Assembly: GCA_030526885.1 (NCBI GenBank)
Contig: JAUNBV010000011.1
Span: forward strand, 1-21,756
From: Syntrophomonadaceae bacterium
GTDB taxonomy: Bacteria; Bacillota; Syntrophomonadia; Syntrophomonadales; Syntrophomonadaceae
DNA length: 21,756 nt
Direction of reading: 5' to 3'
The translations under genes and the position numbers were made by a program. Below, in pieces: positions 14,393 through 21,756 of the stretch. Below the pieces are notes generated by a model. The model was not told the DNA's origin and made no database searches. It was given only the letters and a program-made list of their open reading frames with translations. Every line of letters starts with the position of its first letter. The first letter of the stretch is position 1.

Positions 14393-16009
14393 TTATTCCC
14401 TGCCCCCGGAGCGCAGGCGCGCCAGGCTCATGCTGTTTTGCACATCTTCCTTCATCACTCCGGCGCGGCGCGCCATCTTTAGTCCCAATCTTATGTTCTT
14501 CAATTCGGCAGCGCATGAGGCATCGCTGCTGAGCGCCATCTTTGCCCCCAGGCGCTTGGCTATACGGATGAGCCCCTCATCCATATCCAGATATTCCGGG
14601 CGCGAGCTTATCTCCAACGCCACTCCGCACTTCACCGCCGCCCGTATCACCGCGTCGTAATCCATTTTCATCCGCAGGCGCTGGTAAAAGGCTCTGCCGC
14701 TTAAACGCGCGATCATATCCACCGAAGGGTTTTCTACGGCCCGCAGCAAACGCCGGGTCTGTTCGTCATACCCCAGCCGGTATTTGCTGTTCACCGCCGC
14801 CACCACAAAATCGGCGTCGCGCTCATATGTATCCTCTATCTCCAGATTGCCGTCCTCGGCGATATCGCATTCGATACCCTTCACGATATGGAACCCGGCC
14901 GTGCTGTCGTTCAATTCATCTATCTCATGCAGCAATTGACGCCAATGCTCCCGAACGAACAGCTGGCTTTTAACCTCTTTTACCGGGATGGCCAGGATCA
15001 TGTAGCGATAACCCATGGCTTGCGCCGCCGCAACCATCTCCCGCAGGGCTGACGCCCCCTGCTCCCAGTTCAGGCGCACGTGAAAGTCCCCCATAAGGTC
15101 TTCCTGCCGCACCGGCTCCGGCCATTCCCGCAGGCGCGATAACTCCACCTCGCCCCAGTCCTCGCGATATTCAGGCGGTATATAGTGCAGCCGCATGGCC
15201 TCATATATCTCTTTTTCGCTGCTGTAGTGACCGTAATCCTCCAGCCGGCGGTCGGCAAAAATTTTGTCCAGATGCGCGCGGGAACCCGTGCACCACAATA
15301 ACCGCGCCGCATATTCCTCCTCCGGCACGATGATCATTTCCACCGGGATGTCGCCCGCCTGGGCGCAGATATGTCCCGGCTCATCCTTTTCAATAGAATT
15401 AAAGCCGGGATAACGGTGCAGGCGTCTGCGCACTGCTGCCTCATCACGGCTGGCCACCAGTATATCCACGTCATTTATCAGTTCCTGCCCCCGCCTAAGG
15501 CTGCCCACCGGGGTTATCCGGGTGACGATATCCAACGGCTGCAAAAAATCCATTATCGCATCGGCGCATTCCCAGCCCGCCGCCAAGGTGATAGCATTTA
15601 TATTCTGCTCATGCTCCCGCACCGCCTGCAAAATGTTGGCGGCGCTCTTCCTGCCGATGCCCGGCACTTCGAGCAACTGTCCGTTCTCGGCCGCCTCCAG
15701 CAACTGCTGTGAGGTGGTTATCTGTAAATGATTATATACTAGGCGCACCGTTTTAGGCCCTATCCCGGGAATGGCCAACAGCTTGATCAGCTCCGCGGGG
15801 TATTCCCGGCACAGCGCTTCATAGAGTGAGGACTTTTGCTCGCGTTCCACTTCCTCGATAATTTCGCGTATGCTCACGCCCAGGCCGTCAAAATCCGACA
15901 GGCGGTCCTGCCGCACCAGTTCGGTGACATCCTCGCTCAAATCCATTATATCCCCGGCCGCTCTGCGATACACCCGCGCTCGGTCTGAGCGTTCCTCCTT
16001 GATGAGCAT
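14393..16009 (-). CDS. polX: PolX-like protein (family X polymerase + PHP) with altered active sites
   Basis: 538 aa from ATG 16009, but homology continues upstream in the same frame (IADTLENIASLM), so the true start is at CTG 16045 or ATG 16064 with a frameshift. Domains in order: HhH region (IPGIGPKT, 80-87; VPGIGRKS, 115-122), nucleotidyltransferase (G169-S170...D180, D182), PHP (308 onward). The two first polymerase aspartates are present, but the third is Glu (E224 in VEMIIVP). The PHP metal ligands are mostly gone: HxH is H310-V-R312, the TDHS motif is AIPV (340-343), the VHS His is N407, the HPTGR His is R435, and DAH is D496-A-S498. Polymerase and 3'-5' exonuclease activity may both be impaired. 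It sits between zapA and DUF421. Confidence 0.85.
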   Translation of the reverse strand: MLIKEERSDRARVYRRAAGDIMDLSEDVTELVRQDRLSDFDGLGVSIREIIEEVEREQKSSLYEALCREYPAELIKLLAIPGIGPKTVRLVYNHLQITTSQQLLEAAENGQLLEVPGIGRKSAANILQAVREHEQNINAITLAAGWECADAIMDFLQPLDIVTRITPVGSLRRGQELINDVDILVASRDEAAVRRRLHRYPGFNSIEKDEPGHICAQAGDIPVEMIIVPEEEYAARLLWCTGSRAHLDKIFADRRLEDYGHYSSEKEIYEAMRLHYIPPEYREDWGEVELSRLREWPEPVRQEDLMGDFHVRLNWEQGASALREMVAAAQAMGYRYMILAIPVKEVKSQLFVREHWRQLLHEIDELNDSTAGFHIVKGIECDIAEDGNLEIEDTYERDADFVVAAVNSKYRLGYDEQTRRLLRAVENPSVDMIARLSGRAFYQRLRMKMDYDAVIRAAVKCGVALEISSRPEYLDMDEGLIRIAKRLGAKMALSSDASCAAELKNIRLGLKMARRAGVMKEDVQNSMSLARLRSGGRE

Positions 16010-16060
16010 CAGACTGGCGATATTCTCCAGCGTATCAGCGATCAGTCGGTTCTGTGCCCT

Positions 16061-16327
16061 TCATCCCTGACGGCGTTTTTTTTCCTCCTCCAGCGCCAAA
16101 GCCAGCTCATCGTAATCATCCTGTAAACGATTGAGCTCGTCAGCCATGTTCAGCGCCGTCAGCACCGCCACTCTGGTCATAGAAAGATTGGGGTTGCGCT
16201 GCCCAATCATCCTCATCCTGCGGTCAACATAATCGGCCAGCATCCTAACGTAGTTCCCGTCGTCATTGCCCTTTACAATGTAATCCTCGTTATAGATCTT
16301 CACCGTTATTTTCCTGACCTCATCCAT
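16061..16327 (-). CDS. zapA: Cell division protein ZapA
   Basis: 88 aa. It shows the ZapA layout: an N-terminal beta-rich head (KITVKIYNEDYIVKG) with the family's YVDRRM block around residues 33-38, a middle VAVLTALNMADEL helix, and a C-terminal coiled coil ending in a Lys/Arg/Glu-rich tail. ZapA dimers or tetramers bundle FtsZ filaments at the division ring. The ribosome binding site is AGGGAGGT, 8 nt before ATG 16327. Its TGA stop overlaps an ATG (ATGA, 16061..16064) that would start polX if a one-base shift is allowed. The zapA-polX order matches B. subtilis apart from the missing cvpA-like gene between them. Confidence 0.92.
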   Translation of the reverse strand: MDEVRKITVKIYNEDYIVKGNDDGNYVRMLADYVDRRMRMIGQRNPNLSMTRVAVLTALNMADELNRLQDDYDELALALEEEKKRRQG

Positions 16328-16356
16328 TGCGCCAAACCTCCCTTAATATATAATAG

Positions 16357-16379
16357 GGGCTTATATTTAAAATAAGCCC
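16357..16379 (-). other. Hairpin at the 3' end of fhs
   Basis: A perfect 8-bp inverted repeat GGGCTTAT / ATAAGCCC (arms 16357..16364 and 16372..16379, 7-nt loop) overlaps the last codons and stop of fhs. No U-run follows on the minus strand; instead CTATTATATATT precedes the zapA ribosome binding site. It is therefore a weak attenuator or mRNA-stabilising hairpin rather than a full terminator, and the AT-rich part could be a promoter for zapA. Confidence 0.4.
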
Positions 16380-18034
16380 ACAATCTCCCCGCTTTCCAGA
16401 ATGTCTATCTGTTCCGCGGCCGGCGTCTTGCCCAACCCCGGCATGGTCATTATATCCCCGGCAATTGCTACGATGAAGCCGGCCCCGGCGGAAAGGCGAA
16501 TCTCCCTTACCATGACGGTGAAATCCCGCGGGCGGCCTTTCAGCTCGGCCTGATCGGACAACGAATATTGGGTTTTAGCCATGCATATCGGCAGATGGCC
16601 ATAGCCCAGCTTCTCGAGCCGTGCAATCATATCAGCCGCCGCCTTGCTATAATCAACCCCCCCGGCGCCGTAGATTTTCATGCTCACCGCCGTGATTTTA
16701 TCCTTAATGGGCTGATTCAGTTCATAGGTGAACTTGAAATCCTTGGGCTGCTCGCAGGCCGCCATCACCTTTTCCGCCAGTTCCAGGCCTCCGGCTCCGC
16801 CTTCGGCCCACACCCGGGACAGGGCCACGGCCGCGCCCAAGGCTTCGCAGCGCTGCATCACCAGCTCGATTTCCTCTTGGGTATCGTCGGGGAATTGGTT
16901 TAAGGCTACTACCGAGGGCAAGCCGAAGCTCTTTACGTTTTCCAGATGTTTCTCCAGATTTTCAATCCCTTTAGATAACGCCTCCATATTGACATCGGAA
17001 AGCTTGTCTTTGGCTACCCCGCCATGATTTTTCAGCGCGCGAACGGTGGCAACCACCACTACCGCATCGGGCACCAGCCCGGCAAAACGGCATTTCAGGT
17101 TAAAGAACTTCTCCGCGCCCAGATCGGCGCCGAAGCCGGCCTCGGTAATGAGGTATTCGCCCAGCTTAAGCCCCATTTGGGTGGCCATTACGCTGTTGCA
17201 GCCGTGAGCTATATTGGCAAAGGGGCCGCCGTGCACAAAAGCGGGGGTGTTTTCCAAAGTCTGCACCAGATTGGGTTTTATGGCGTCCTTCATTATCAGC
17301 GCCATGGCCCCGGCTGCTTTTAAATCCCCGGCGGTGACCGGGCGGCCGTCATAGGTGTAGGCCACCACCATTTTAGCAAAGCGCGCCTTTAAGTCCATCA
17401 GGTCACCGGCCAGGCACAGCTCGGCCATCACCTCGGAAGCTACGCTGATGTCAAAGCCGGATTCGCGCGGTACGCCGTTTATCTTGCCGCCCAGGCCCAG
17501 CACGATGTTGCGCAGGGCGCGCTCATTCAAGTCCATCGCCCGCCGCAGCACGATCTGGCGGGGATCTATGTTTAAGACATTGCCCTGATGGATATGGTTG
17601 TCCAGCAGAGCGGCCAAAAGGTTGTGGGCGGTGGTCACGGCATGGATATCGCCGGTAAAGTGAAGATTGATGTCCTCCATCGGCACCACCTGCGCATAGC
17701 CGCCGCCGGCGGCCCCTCCCTTGATGCCAAAGCTGGGGCCCAGCGAGGGCTCCCGGAGCGCGATGATGGCGTTTTTGCCCAGCTTATTCAGCGCTTGGCC
17801 GAGCCCCACCGTGGTAGTGGTCTTGCCCTCCCCCGCCGGGGTGGGAGTGATGGCGGTCACCAGCACCAGTTTGCCGCTCGGGTGGTCTTTGAGCCGCTGC
17901 CATGTATCGAGGGTAATCTTGGCCTTATATTTGCCATAGAGCTCGATATCATCGTCACCCAATCCCAATTTCCGCGCGATCTCGGTGATCGGCGTCATCT
18001 TCGCCGCCTGCGCAATTTCAATATCACTCTTCAT
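16367..18034 (-). CDS. fhs: Formate-tetrahydrofolate ligase
   Basis: 555 aa, the normal length. The ATP site has [18 protein letters not shown] (63-80), followed by [20 protein letters not shown], the family folate/ATP signature. [15 protein letters not shown] lies in the middle, and the C-terminal end has TMPGLGK. The enzyme makes 10-formyl-THF from formate, ATP and THF, the first methyl-branch step of the Wood-Ljungdahl pathway and a general C1 entry for purine synthesis. The start ATG 18034 has GGAGGAGG about 10 nt upstream. The gene is 35 nt after the nucleoside kinase gene and 39 nt before zapA. No other Wood-Ljungdahl genes are seen in the window, so it does not prove acetogenesis. Confidence 0.97.
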   Translation of the reverse strand: MKSDIEIAQAAKMTPITEIARKLGLGDDDIELYGKYKAKITLDTWQRLKDHPSGKLVLVTAITPTPAGEGKTTTTVGLGQALNKLGKNAIIALREPSLGPSFGIKGGAAGGGYAQVVPMEDINLHFTGDIHAVTTAHNLLAALLDNHIHQGNVLNIDPRQIVLRRAMDLNERALRNIVLGLGGKINGVPRESGFDISVASEVMAELCLAGDLMDLKARFAKMVVAYTYDGRPVTAGDLKAAGAMALIMKDAIKPNLVQTLENTPAFVHGGPFANIAHGCNSVMATQMGLKLGEYLITEAGFGADLGAEKFFNLKCRFAGLVPDAVVVVATVRALKNHGGVAKDKLSDVNMEALSKGIENLEKHLENVKSFGLPSVVALNQFPDDTQEEIELVMQRCEALGAAVALSRVWAEGGAGGLELAEKVMAACEQPKDFKFTYELNQPIKDKITAVSMKIYGAGGVDYSKAAADMIARLEKLGYGHLPICMAKTQYSLSDQAELKGRPRDFTVMVREIRLSAGAGFIVAIAGDIMTMPGLGKTPAAEQIDILESGEIVGLF

Positions 18035-18069
18035 CTTCCGTCGTCCTCCTCCATATATTGGGTTATTAA

Positions 18070-19776
18070 TTAATCATGAAAACAACTGCCCCCGATAAAC
18101 TCGCGCAAGATCGAGGTAGCGGGAATATCGTCAGGCTGCATGGCCTCAAAATAGCTCAAAAACTTTAAAATGCGCCGGGCGGCCACGTATTCGGGTACCG
18201 AAGCATCGATGCCCCGCAATAGACGCACCGCCAAAGGCTTTATGACCGCCAATTCGTAGGTTAGGGCGGAGTTAAACATTATATCGGCGTTTTCCTGATA
18301 GGGAAATATATTTTTTTCCTCGCCCCGCCGCACGCTATGCCAGTGACTGATGGTGGCTACGGCTTCATAACCCCTGGTGCGATGGTCGCGTATCATGCGC
18401 CGCAGCAAACGTACATCGGCGGTGGGGATGCGGTTGCTGTAATCGATGGCTATTTGTGTGAGCGCGCTGATATAGATTTTGTATTTGTGCTGCGGTGCAA
18501 TGGAGCTGGTGAGCCGGTCATTCAGCGCATGGATGCCTTCAATAACTACCGGCTCCCCCGGCGGCAGCGACAGCTTGATGCCGGGCCCGTTGCTGTTGCC
18601 GGCAATGAAGTTATATACCGGCATCTCAATTTCCTCGCCGTTAAGCAGCATGCTCAGGTGCTCATTAAACAGTTCCAGCTTTAAGGCGTCTAAACTCTCA
18701 AAATCGTAATCCCCTTTTTCATCCAGGGGAGTCAGCACTTTGTCAATAAAATAGTTGTCTAAGGAAATAGACACCGGATGCCGGCCGTTTACCTGCATCT
18801 GTATCTTCAAACGCTCGGTAAAGGTGGTCTTGCCGGAGGATGAGGGCCCCGAAATCAAGACTACGCGCCGCTGCGGGTCATGGCATATATTATCGGCGAT
18901 CAACGCAATTTTCTTCTCGTGCAGGGCTTCATTGATGCGAATGAGCTCCTCGATGCTGCCGTGGCGCACAATGCGGTTCATGGCCCCCACCGTGGGCACC
19001 TTCAACATCCGGACCCACTCTTTTTCCTCCCGGAATATCTCCGCCAAGCGGGGCCGGGGGTTATAGGGCTTGATCCTGCAGTTATCATAAAATCTAGGCG
19101 TCTGCAATATCAGCCCCCCATAGGCCGCCAGCAGGTTGAACTCGTTAAGCAAGCCGGTCCGGTCCAGCATATGGCCGTAAAAATACTCATAAAAACCGTC
19201 CAGCTCATACACATGCGCGCTTTTCTGGCCGCGGGTCCTTAACACGTCTATTTTTTCGTATTGGCCTTGCGCCGCGAAAATCGCGTTGGCGGCCTTGGTA
19301 GCGATTAGATGGCGATGGATGGGCATATCCTGCTCGCACAGGTAGCGCATCCTGCTTTCAATGGCGACGATATCTTCCGCAGTACATTCATAATCGAGCA
19401 GTTCGCAGTACAGCCCATTGGAAATGGAGTGGCGCACCATCAGGCGCTTGCTGGGAAAGACATCCCGGCAGGCTTTGATGAGCAGGAATTCCGCCGTGCG
19501 CTGATAGACGCCATTCCCTTCGATGCTGTTGATATCAAGCATTTCCAGCTCACAGTCACGCTCCAGCCGCCGGTGCCGGTCACGCATCACGTTATTGACG
19601 ACTGCCGCCACCAGCAGGGCCGGCCGCTCCGGTTGGATGCGCTCCGCCAGTTCCCCGATAGTAGTTCCGTATGGCACCTCCAGGGTGCCGGACCCCTTTA
19701 CCTTGATTTTAAGCCTGTGGTGTTCATGATCTATATGCTTATGGCCAGTGCCATTTTTAATATGAAATTCCGACAT
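18070..19776 (-). CDS. TGS-domain nucleoside kinase (uridine kinase-like)
   Basis: 568 aa with the three-part architecture of the clostridial 'nucleoside kinase' family. A TGS-like N-terminal domain (about 22-85, [18 protein letters not shown]) is followed by a ThrRS second-domain-like middle part (about 95-220, with [11 protein letters not shown] and a HRHLIAT segment). A phosphoribulokinase/uridine kinase domain comes last, with Walker A GPSSSGKT (310-317), the SLDNYF motif and [10 protein letters not shown]. It presumably phosphorylates a nucleoside, but the substrate is not predictable. The TGS/ThrRS-like part suggests an RNA-binding or regulatory ancestry. The first 20 residues are unusually histidine-rich (six His). 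The ribosome binding site is AGAGGTGA. The gene lies after pheT with its own candidate promoter, so it is not strictly dependent on pheT transcription. Confidence 0.85.
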   Translation of the reverse strand: MSEFHIKNGTGHKHIDHEHHRLKIKVKGSGTLEVPYGTTIGELAERIQPERPALLVAAVVNNVMRDRHRRLERDCELEMLDINSIEGNGVYQRTAEFLLIKACRDVFPSKRLMVRHSISNGLYCELLDYECTAEDIVAIESRMRYLCEQDMPIHRHLIATKAANAIFAAQGQYEKIDVLRTRGQKSAHVYELDGFYEYFYGHMLDRTGLLNEFNLLAAYGGLILQTPRFYDNCRIKPYNPRPRLAEIFREEKEWVRMLKVPTVGAMNRIVRHGSIEELIRINEALHEKKIALIADNICHDPQRRVVLISGPSSSGKTTFTERLKIQMQVNGRHPVSISLDNYFIDKVLTPLDEKGDYDFESLDALKLELFNEHLSMLLNGEEIEMPVYNFIAGNSNGPGIKLSLPPGEPVVIEGIHALNDRLTSSIAPQHKYKIYISALTQIAIDYSNRIPTADVRLLRRMIRDHRTRGYEAVATISHWHSVRRGEEKNIFPYQENADIMFNSALTYELAVIKPLAVRLLRGIDASVPEYVAARRILKFLSYFEAMQPDDIPATSILREFIGGSCFHD

Positions 19777-19794
19777 TAAATCACCTCTGCCATA

Positions 19795-19823
19795 ATTATA
19801 TACTATTTTTCAAATGGTGAAAG
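19795..19823 (-). promoter_or_regulatory. Candidate sigma-A promoter of the nucleoside kinase gene
   Basis: The minus strand has a perfect TATAAT (19795..19800). A weak -35 CTTTCA (19818..19823) lies 17 bp upstream. The leader would be about 10-15 nt, just covering the AGAGGTGA ribosome binding site. No convincing terminator separates pheT from this promoter. Confidence 0.45.
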
Positions 19824-19882
19824 GGCTGTGCGATATAAAAGATGAAAACCACTGACCAAAGCCGGATAGGGCCCTCAAACGC

Positions 19883-21756
19883 TTACCGCAGCACCGCCCC
19901 CAGTCGTTCCCCCGCCATGGCGAGAATGGTGTTCAGCGGCCCGCTGACTTCCTCCTCGGTAAGGGTGCGCTCATAGGAACGGAAGGACAGGCGCAAGGCC
20001 ACGCTTTTTTTATCCGCCGCCACCGGTTCCCCGGTATAGACATCAAATATGTCTACTTTTCTCAATAACTCCCCGCCGTATTCACGGATTACGGCCAGTA
20101 ATTCCTCGACCGGCAGACCGCGCTCAACGATCAGCGCCAAATCGCGCTCCACTTCGGGATATTTAGTTATGGGCTCGTTCATCACCAATTTCTCCGCGGC
20201 TTCATACAACGACCGCACATCGATCTCCAAAGCGCATACGCGCGGCTTGATATCGTAGGCGCTGCGCACCAGTGGGTGAACTTCGCCCAATATGCCTATT
20301 TCCTTATCCCCTGCCAGCACCAGCGCGCTGCGCCCCGGATGCCATGAGGGATGGTCTGCTTTAGCAAAGGCCAGCCCCCTGATGTTCAGTCGAGCGCAAA
20401 GCTGCTCCAATATGCCCTTTAAATAATAAAAATCCATGGGCCGGGGGCGGCTATGCCAGCCGGAGACGGTCTGCCCCGCTACTATGGCCCCGAGTTTGAG
20501 CTTTTCTACCGGCATGATATCATCCGCCGGGGGATAATATACCGAGCCCAATTCAAAAAAGGCCACATTTTCATTCTTGCGGGCCAGATTGCGGGCGGTA
20601 GTCTCCAGCAGTCCGGGCAGCAGCAGAGTGCGCATCACCCCTTGCTCTTCCGACAGCGGATTGGCGATCTTAATGGCGCGGCGCAAGGCGTCCTCCGGCT
20701 TAAGCTGCAATTTGTCAAAGTTCGACAGATTGATAAAGCTATAGCTGATTATTTCCCGCATTCTTGCCGCCAGCGCGGCGCGCAGCTCATCCCGGAATTT
20801 CTGCTCGTCATCCCATCCCCCCCCGGAAGAGCTCGAAGGCATGGTGGCCGGGATATTGTCATAGCCATAAAGGCGGGCTATCTCTTCTATCAAGTCCTCT
20901 TCCCCAGTTATGTCCGGGCGATAGGTAGGAACGGTAACGGTTATGCTGTCCGCCGCTGCGGCACAGGCAAAGCGCAGGCGCTTAAAACAATCCGTGACTA
21001 TCCGCTCATCGAGCGCTATGCCCAGTATACGTTCAATGCGCCCATAGCGCAGGCAAATCTCACGCTCAGCCACCGGCTGGGGATAGGCATCGGCTACCCC
21101 GCCCACTATCTCTCCCCCGCCCAGTTCCTGCATCAGCATGGCGGCACGGTCCGCGGCACGCGCACAGCCGTTGGGATCGGTGCCCTTCTCAAAGCGCACC
21201 GAGGAATCACTGCGCAAGCCCACCCGATGGGAACTGCGGCGCACGGATGTGTTTTGAAAGCAGGCCGACTCCAGCAGGATATTGCGGGTGTCGTCGTTTA
21301 TCATGGTATTTTGCCCGCCCATTATACCGGCCAGGGCTACCGGTCGACCGTTATCGGTTATGAGCAGGGTGTCGCGGTCCAGTTTACGCTCAACCTCGTC
21401 CAAGGTAACGATGGTTTCCCCGTCATGGGCGCGGCGCACGATAATATGGTGCTCATCGTCCAATAGGTCGTAATCGAAGGCGTGCAAGGGCTGGTTATAT
21501 TCCAGCATCACATAATTGGTCACATCCACCGGAACATTCACCGGTCGTACCCCGGCGCTGATAAGGCGCTGCTGCAGCCATTCCGGCGAAGGGACCGGGC
21601 GCACATTCTTTATCACCCGGGCGCAGTAGCGCAGGCAGAGGTCGGGAGCTTCAATGCTGATGCGTATATAGCCGTTCACATCCTCATCGTTTTCCTGAAA
21701 CTGGATGTCCGGCAAGCGTATTTCCTCACCGCGCACGGCGGCAATCTCCCGCGCCA
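19883..21756 (-). CDS. pheT: Phenylalanine-tRNA ligase beta subunit (5' end outside window)
   Basis: The frame is open to the window edge. The visible 623 or so residues lack the N-terminal EMAP-like tRNA-binding domain but begin with REIAAVRGEE, which fits the middle of PheT. Domain order is B3/B4 editing region (LEYNQPLHAFDYD, GIMGGQNT, ESACFQNTSVRRSS, GLRSDSSVRFEKG), B5 (RYGRIERILGI...), the B6/B7 catalytic-like core (SYSFINL, NPLSEEQGVMRTLLLPGLL), and the C-terminal FDX-ACB anticodon-binding domain (TKYPEVERDLAL near the start, LSFRSYERTLTEEEV near the end). PheT with PheS charges tRNA-Phe and edits Tyr-tRNA-Phe. pheS should lie just upstream, outside the window. The stop is TAA at 19883..19885. 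Confidence 0.96.
   Translation of the reverse strand, partial: AREIAAVRGEEIRLPDIQFQENDEDVNGYIRISIEAPDLCLRYCARVIKNVRPVPSPEWLQQRLISAGVRPVNVPVDVTNYVMLEYNQPLHAFDYDLLDDEHHIIVRRAHDGETIVTLDEVERKLDRDTLLITDNGRPVALAGIMGGQNTMINDDTRNILLESACFQNTSVRRSSHRVGLRSDSSVRFEKGTDPNGCARAADRAAMLMQELGGGEIVGGVADAYPQPVAEREICLRYGRIERILGIALDERIVTDCFKRLRFACAAAADSITVTVPTYRPDITGEEDLIEEIARLYGYDNIPATMPSSSSGGGWDDEQKFRDELRAALAARMREIISYSFINLSNFDKLQLKPEDALRRAIKIANPLSEEQGVMRTLLLPGLLETTARNLARKNENVAFFELGSVYYPPADDIMPVEKLKLGAIVAGQTVSGWHSRPRPMDFYYLKGILEQLCARLNIRGLAFAKADHPSWHPGRSALVLAGDKEIGILGEVHPLVRSAYDIKPRVCALEIDVRSLYEAAEKLVMNEPITKYPEVERDLALIVERGLPVEELLAVIREYGGELLRKVDIFDVYTGEPVAADKKSVALRLSFRSYERTLTEEEVSGPLNTILAMAGERLGAVLR

Noticed and set aside
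19824..19882. Terminator directly after pheT
   Set aside because: A GGGCCC palindrome is present, but there is no adequate stem followed by a U-run on the minus strand.
20453..21466. 337-codon plus-strand ORF antisense to pheT
   Set aside because: It is a shadow of the well-supported pheT frame, with low-complexity His/Gly/Gln-rich composition and no recognisable domain.

Overview
This 21.8 kb window is a gene-dense stretch of a moderately GC-rich, probably endospore-forming anaerobe of the Firmicutes (class Clostridia). The evidence is the sporulation pair yqfC-yqfD next to phoH/pgpH/ybeY, the block pheT...zapA-polX...mutS2 (close to the Bacillus subtilis order), formate-tetrahydrofolate ligase, and a ferredoxin-dependent 2-oxoacid oxidoreductase. 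The genus is not identifiable from what I can see; a syntrophic or acetogenic lifestyle is only an inference. Every gene I can support lies on the minus strand, so transcription runs from high to low coordinates. No tRNA, rRNA, CRISPR array or complete mobile element is visible.

In transcriptional order, the first block (21756 to 8749) is pheT (5' end cut by the window), a TGS-domain nucleoside kinase with its own candidate promoter, fhs, zapA, a polX-like gene, a DUF421 membrane protein, a large U32-family protein, and mutS2, closed by a strong hairpin terminator. Next is a small isolated cassette (8665 to 8039) with a candidate promoter, a DUF1659 gene, a DUF2922 gene and a strong terminator. 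Then comes a 49-codon ORF with a good ribosome binding site, resembling the first strand and helix of a response-regulator receiver domain, followed by its own terminator. The second conserved block (7757 to 2314) is yqfC, yqfD, an internal extended -10 promoter, phoH, pgpH and ybeY, ended by a very long hairpin terminator. The last block (about 2144 to 1) has a candidate promoter, a P-loop ATPase of unknown function, a 2x[4Fe-4S] ferredoxin, vorB, and the first 24 codons of the TPP-binding partner subunit.

The genes cover translation (PheT, YbeY, MutS2), one-carbon and 2-oxoacid metabolism (Fhs, Vor), division (ZapA), c-di-AMP turnover (PgpH) and sporulation (YqfC/D). The most unusual object is the polX-like gene. 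Nearly all PHP-domain metal ligands and one of the three polymerase carboxylates are substituted, and its N-terminus is separated from an ATGA-coupled start codon by an apparent one-base frameshift. The receiver-like mini-ORF and a cluster of palindromes ahead of the DUF1659/DUF2922 cassette also deserve a second look. I saw no convincing new defence or mobile system.
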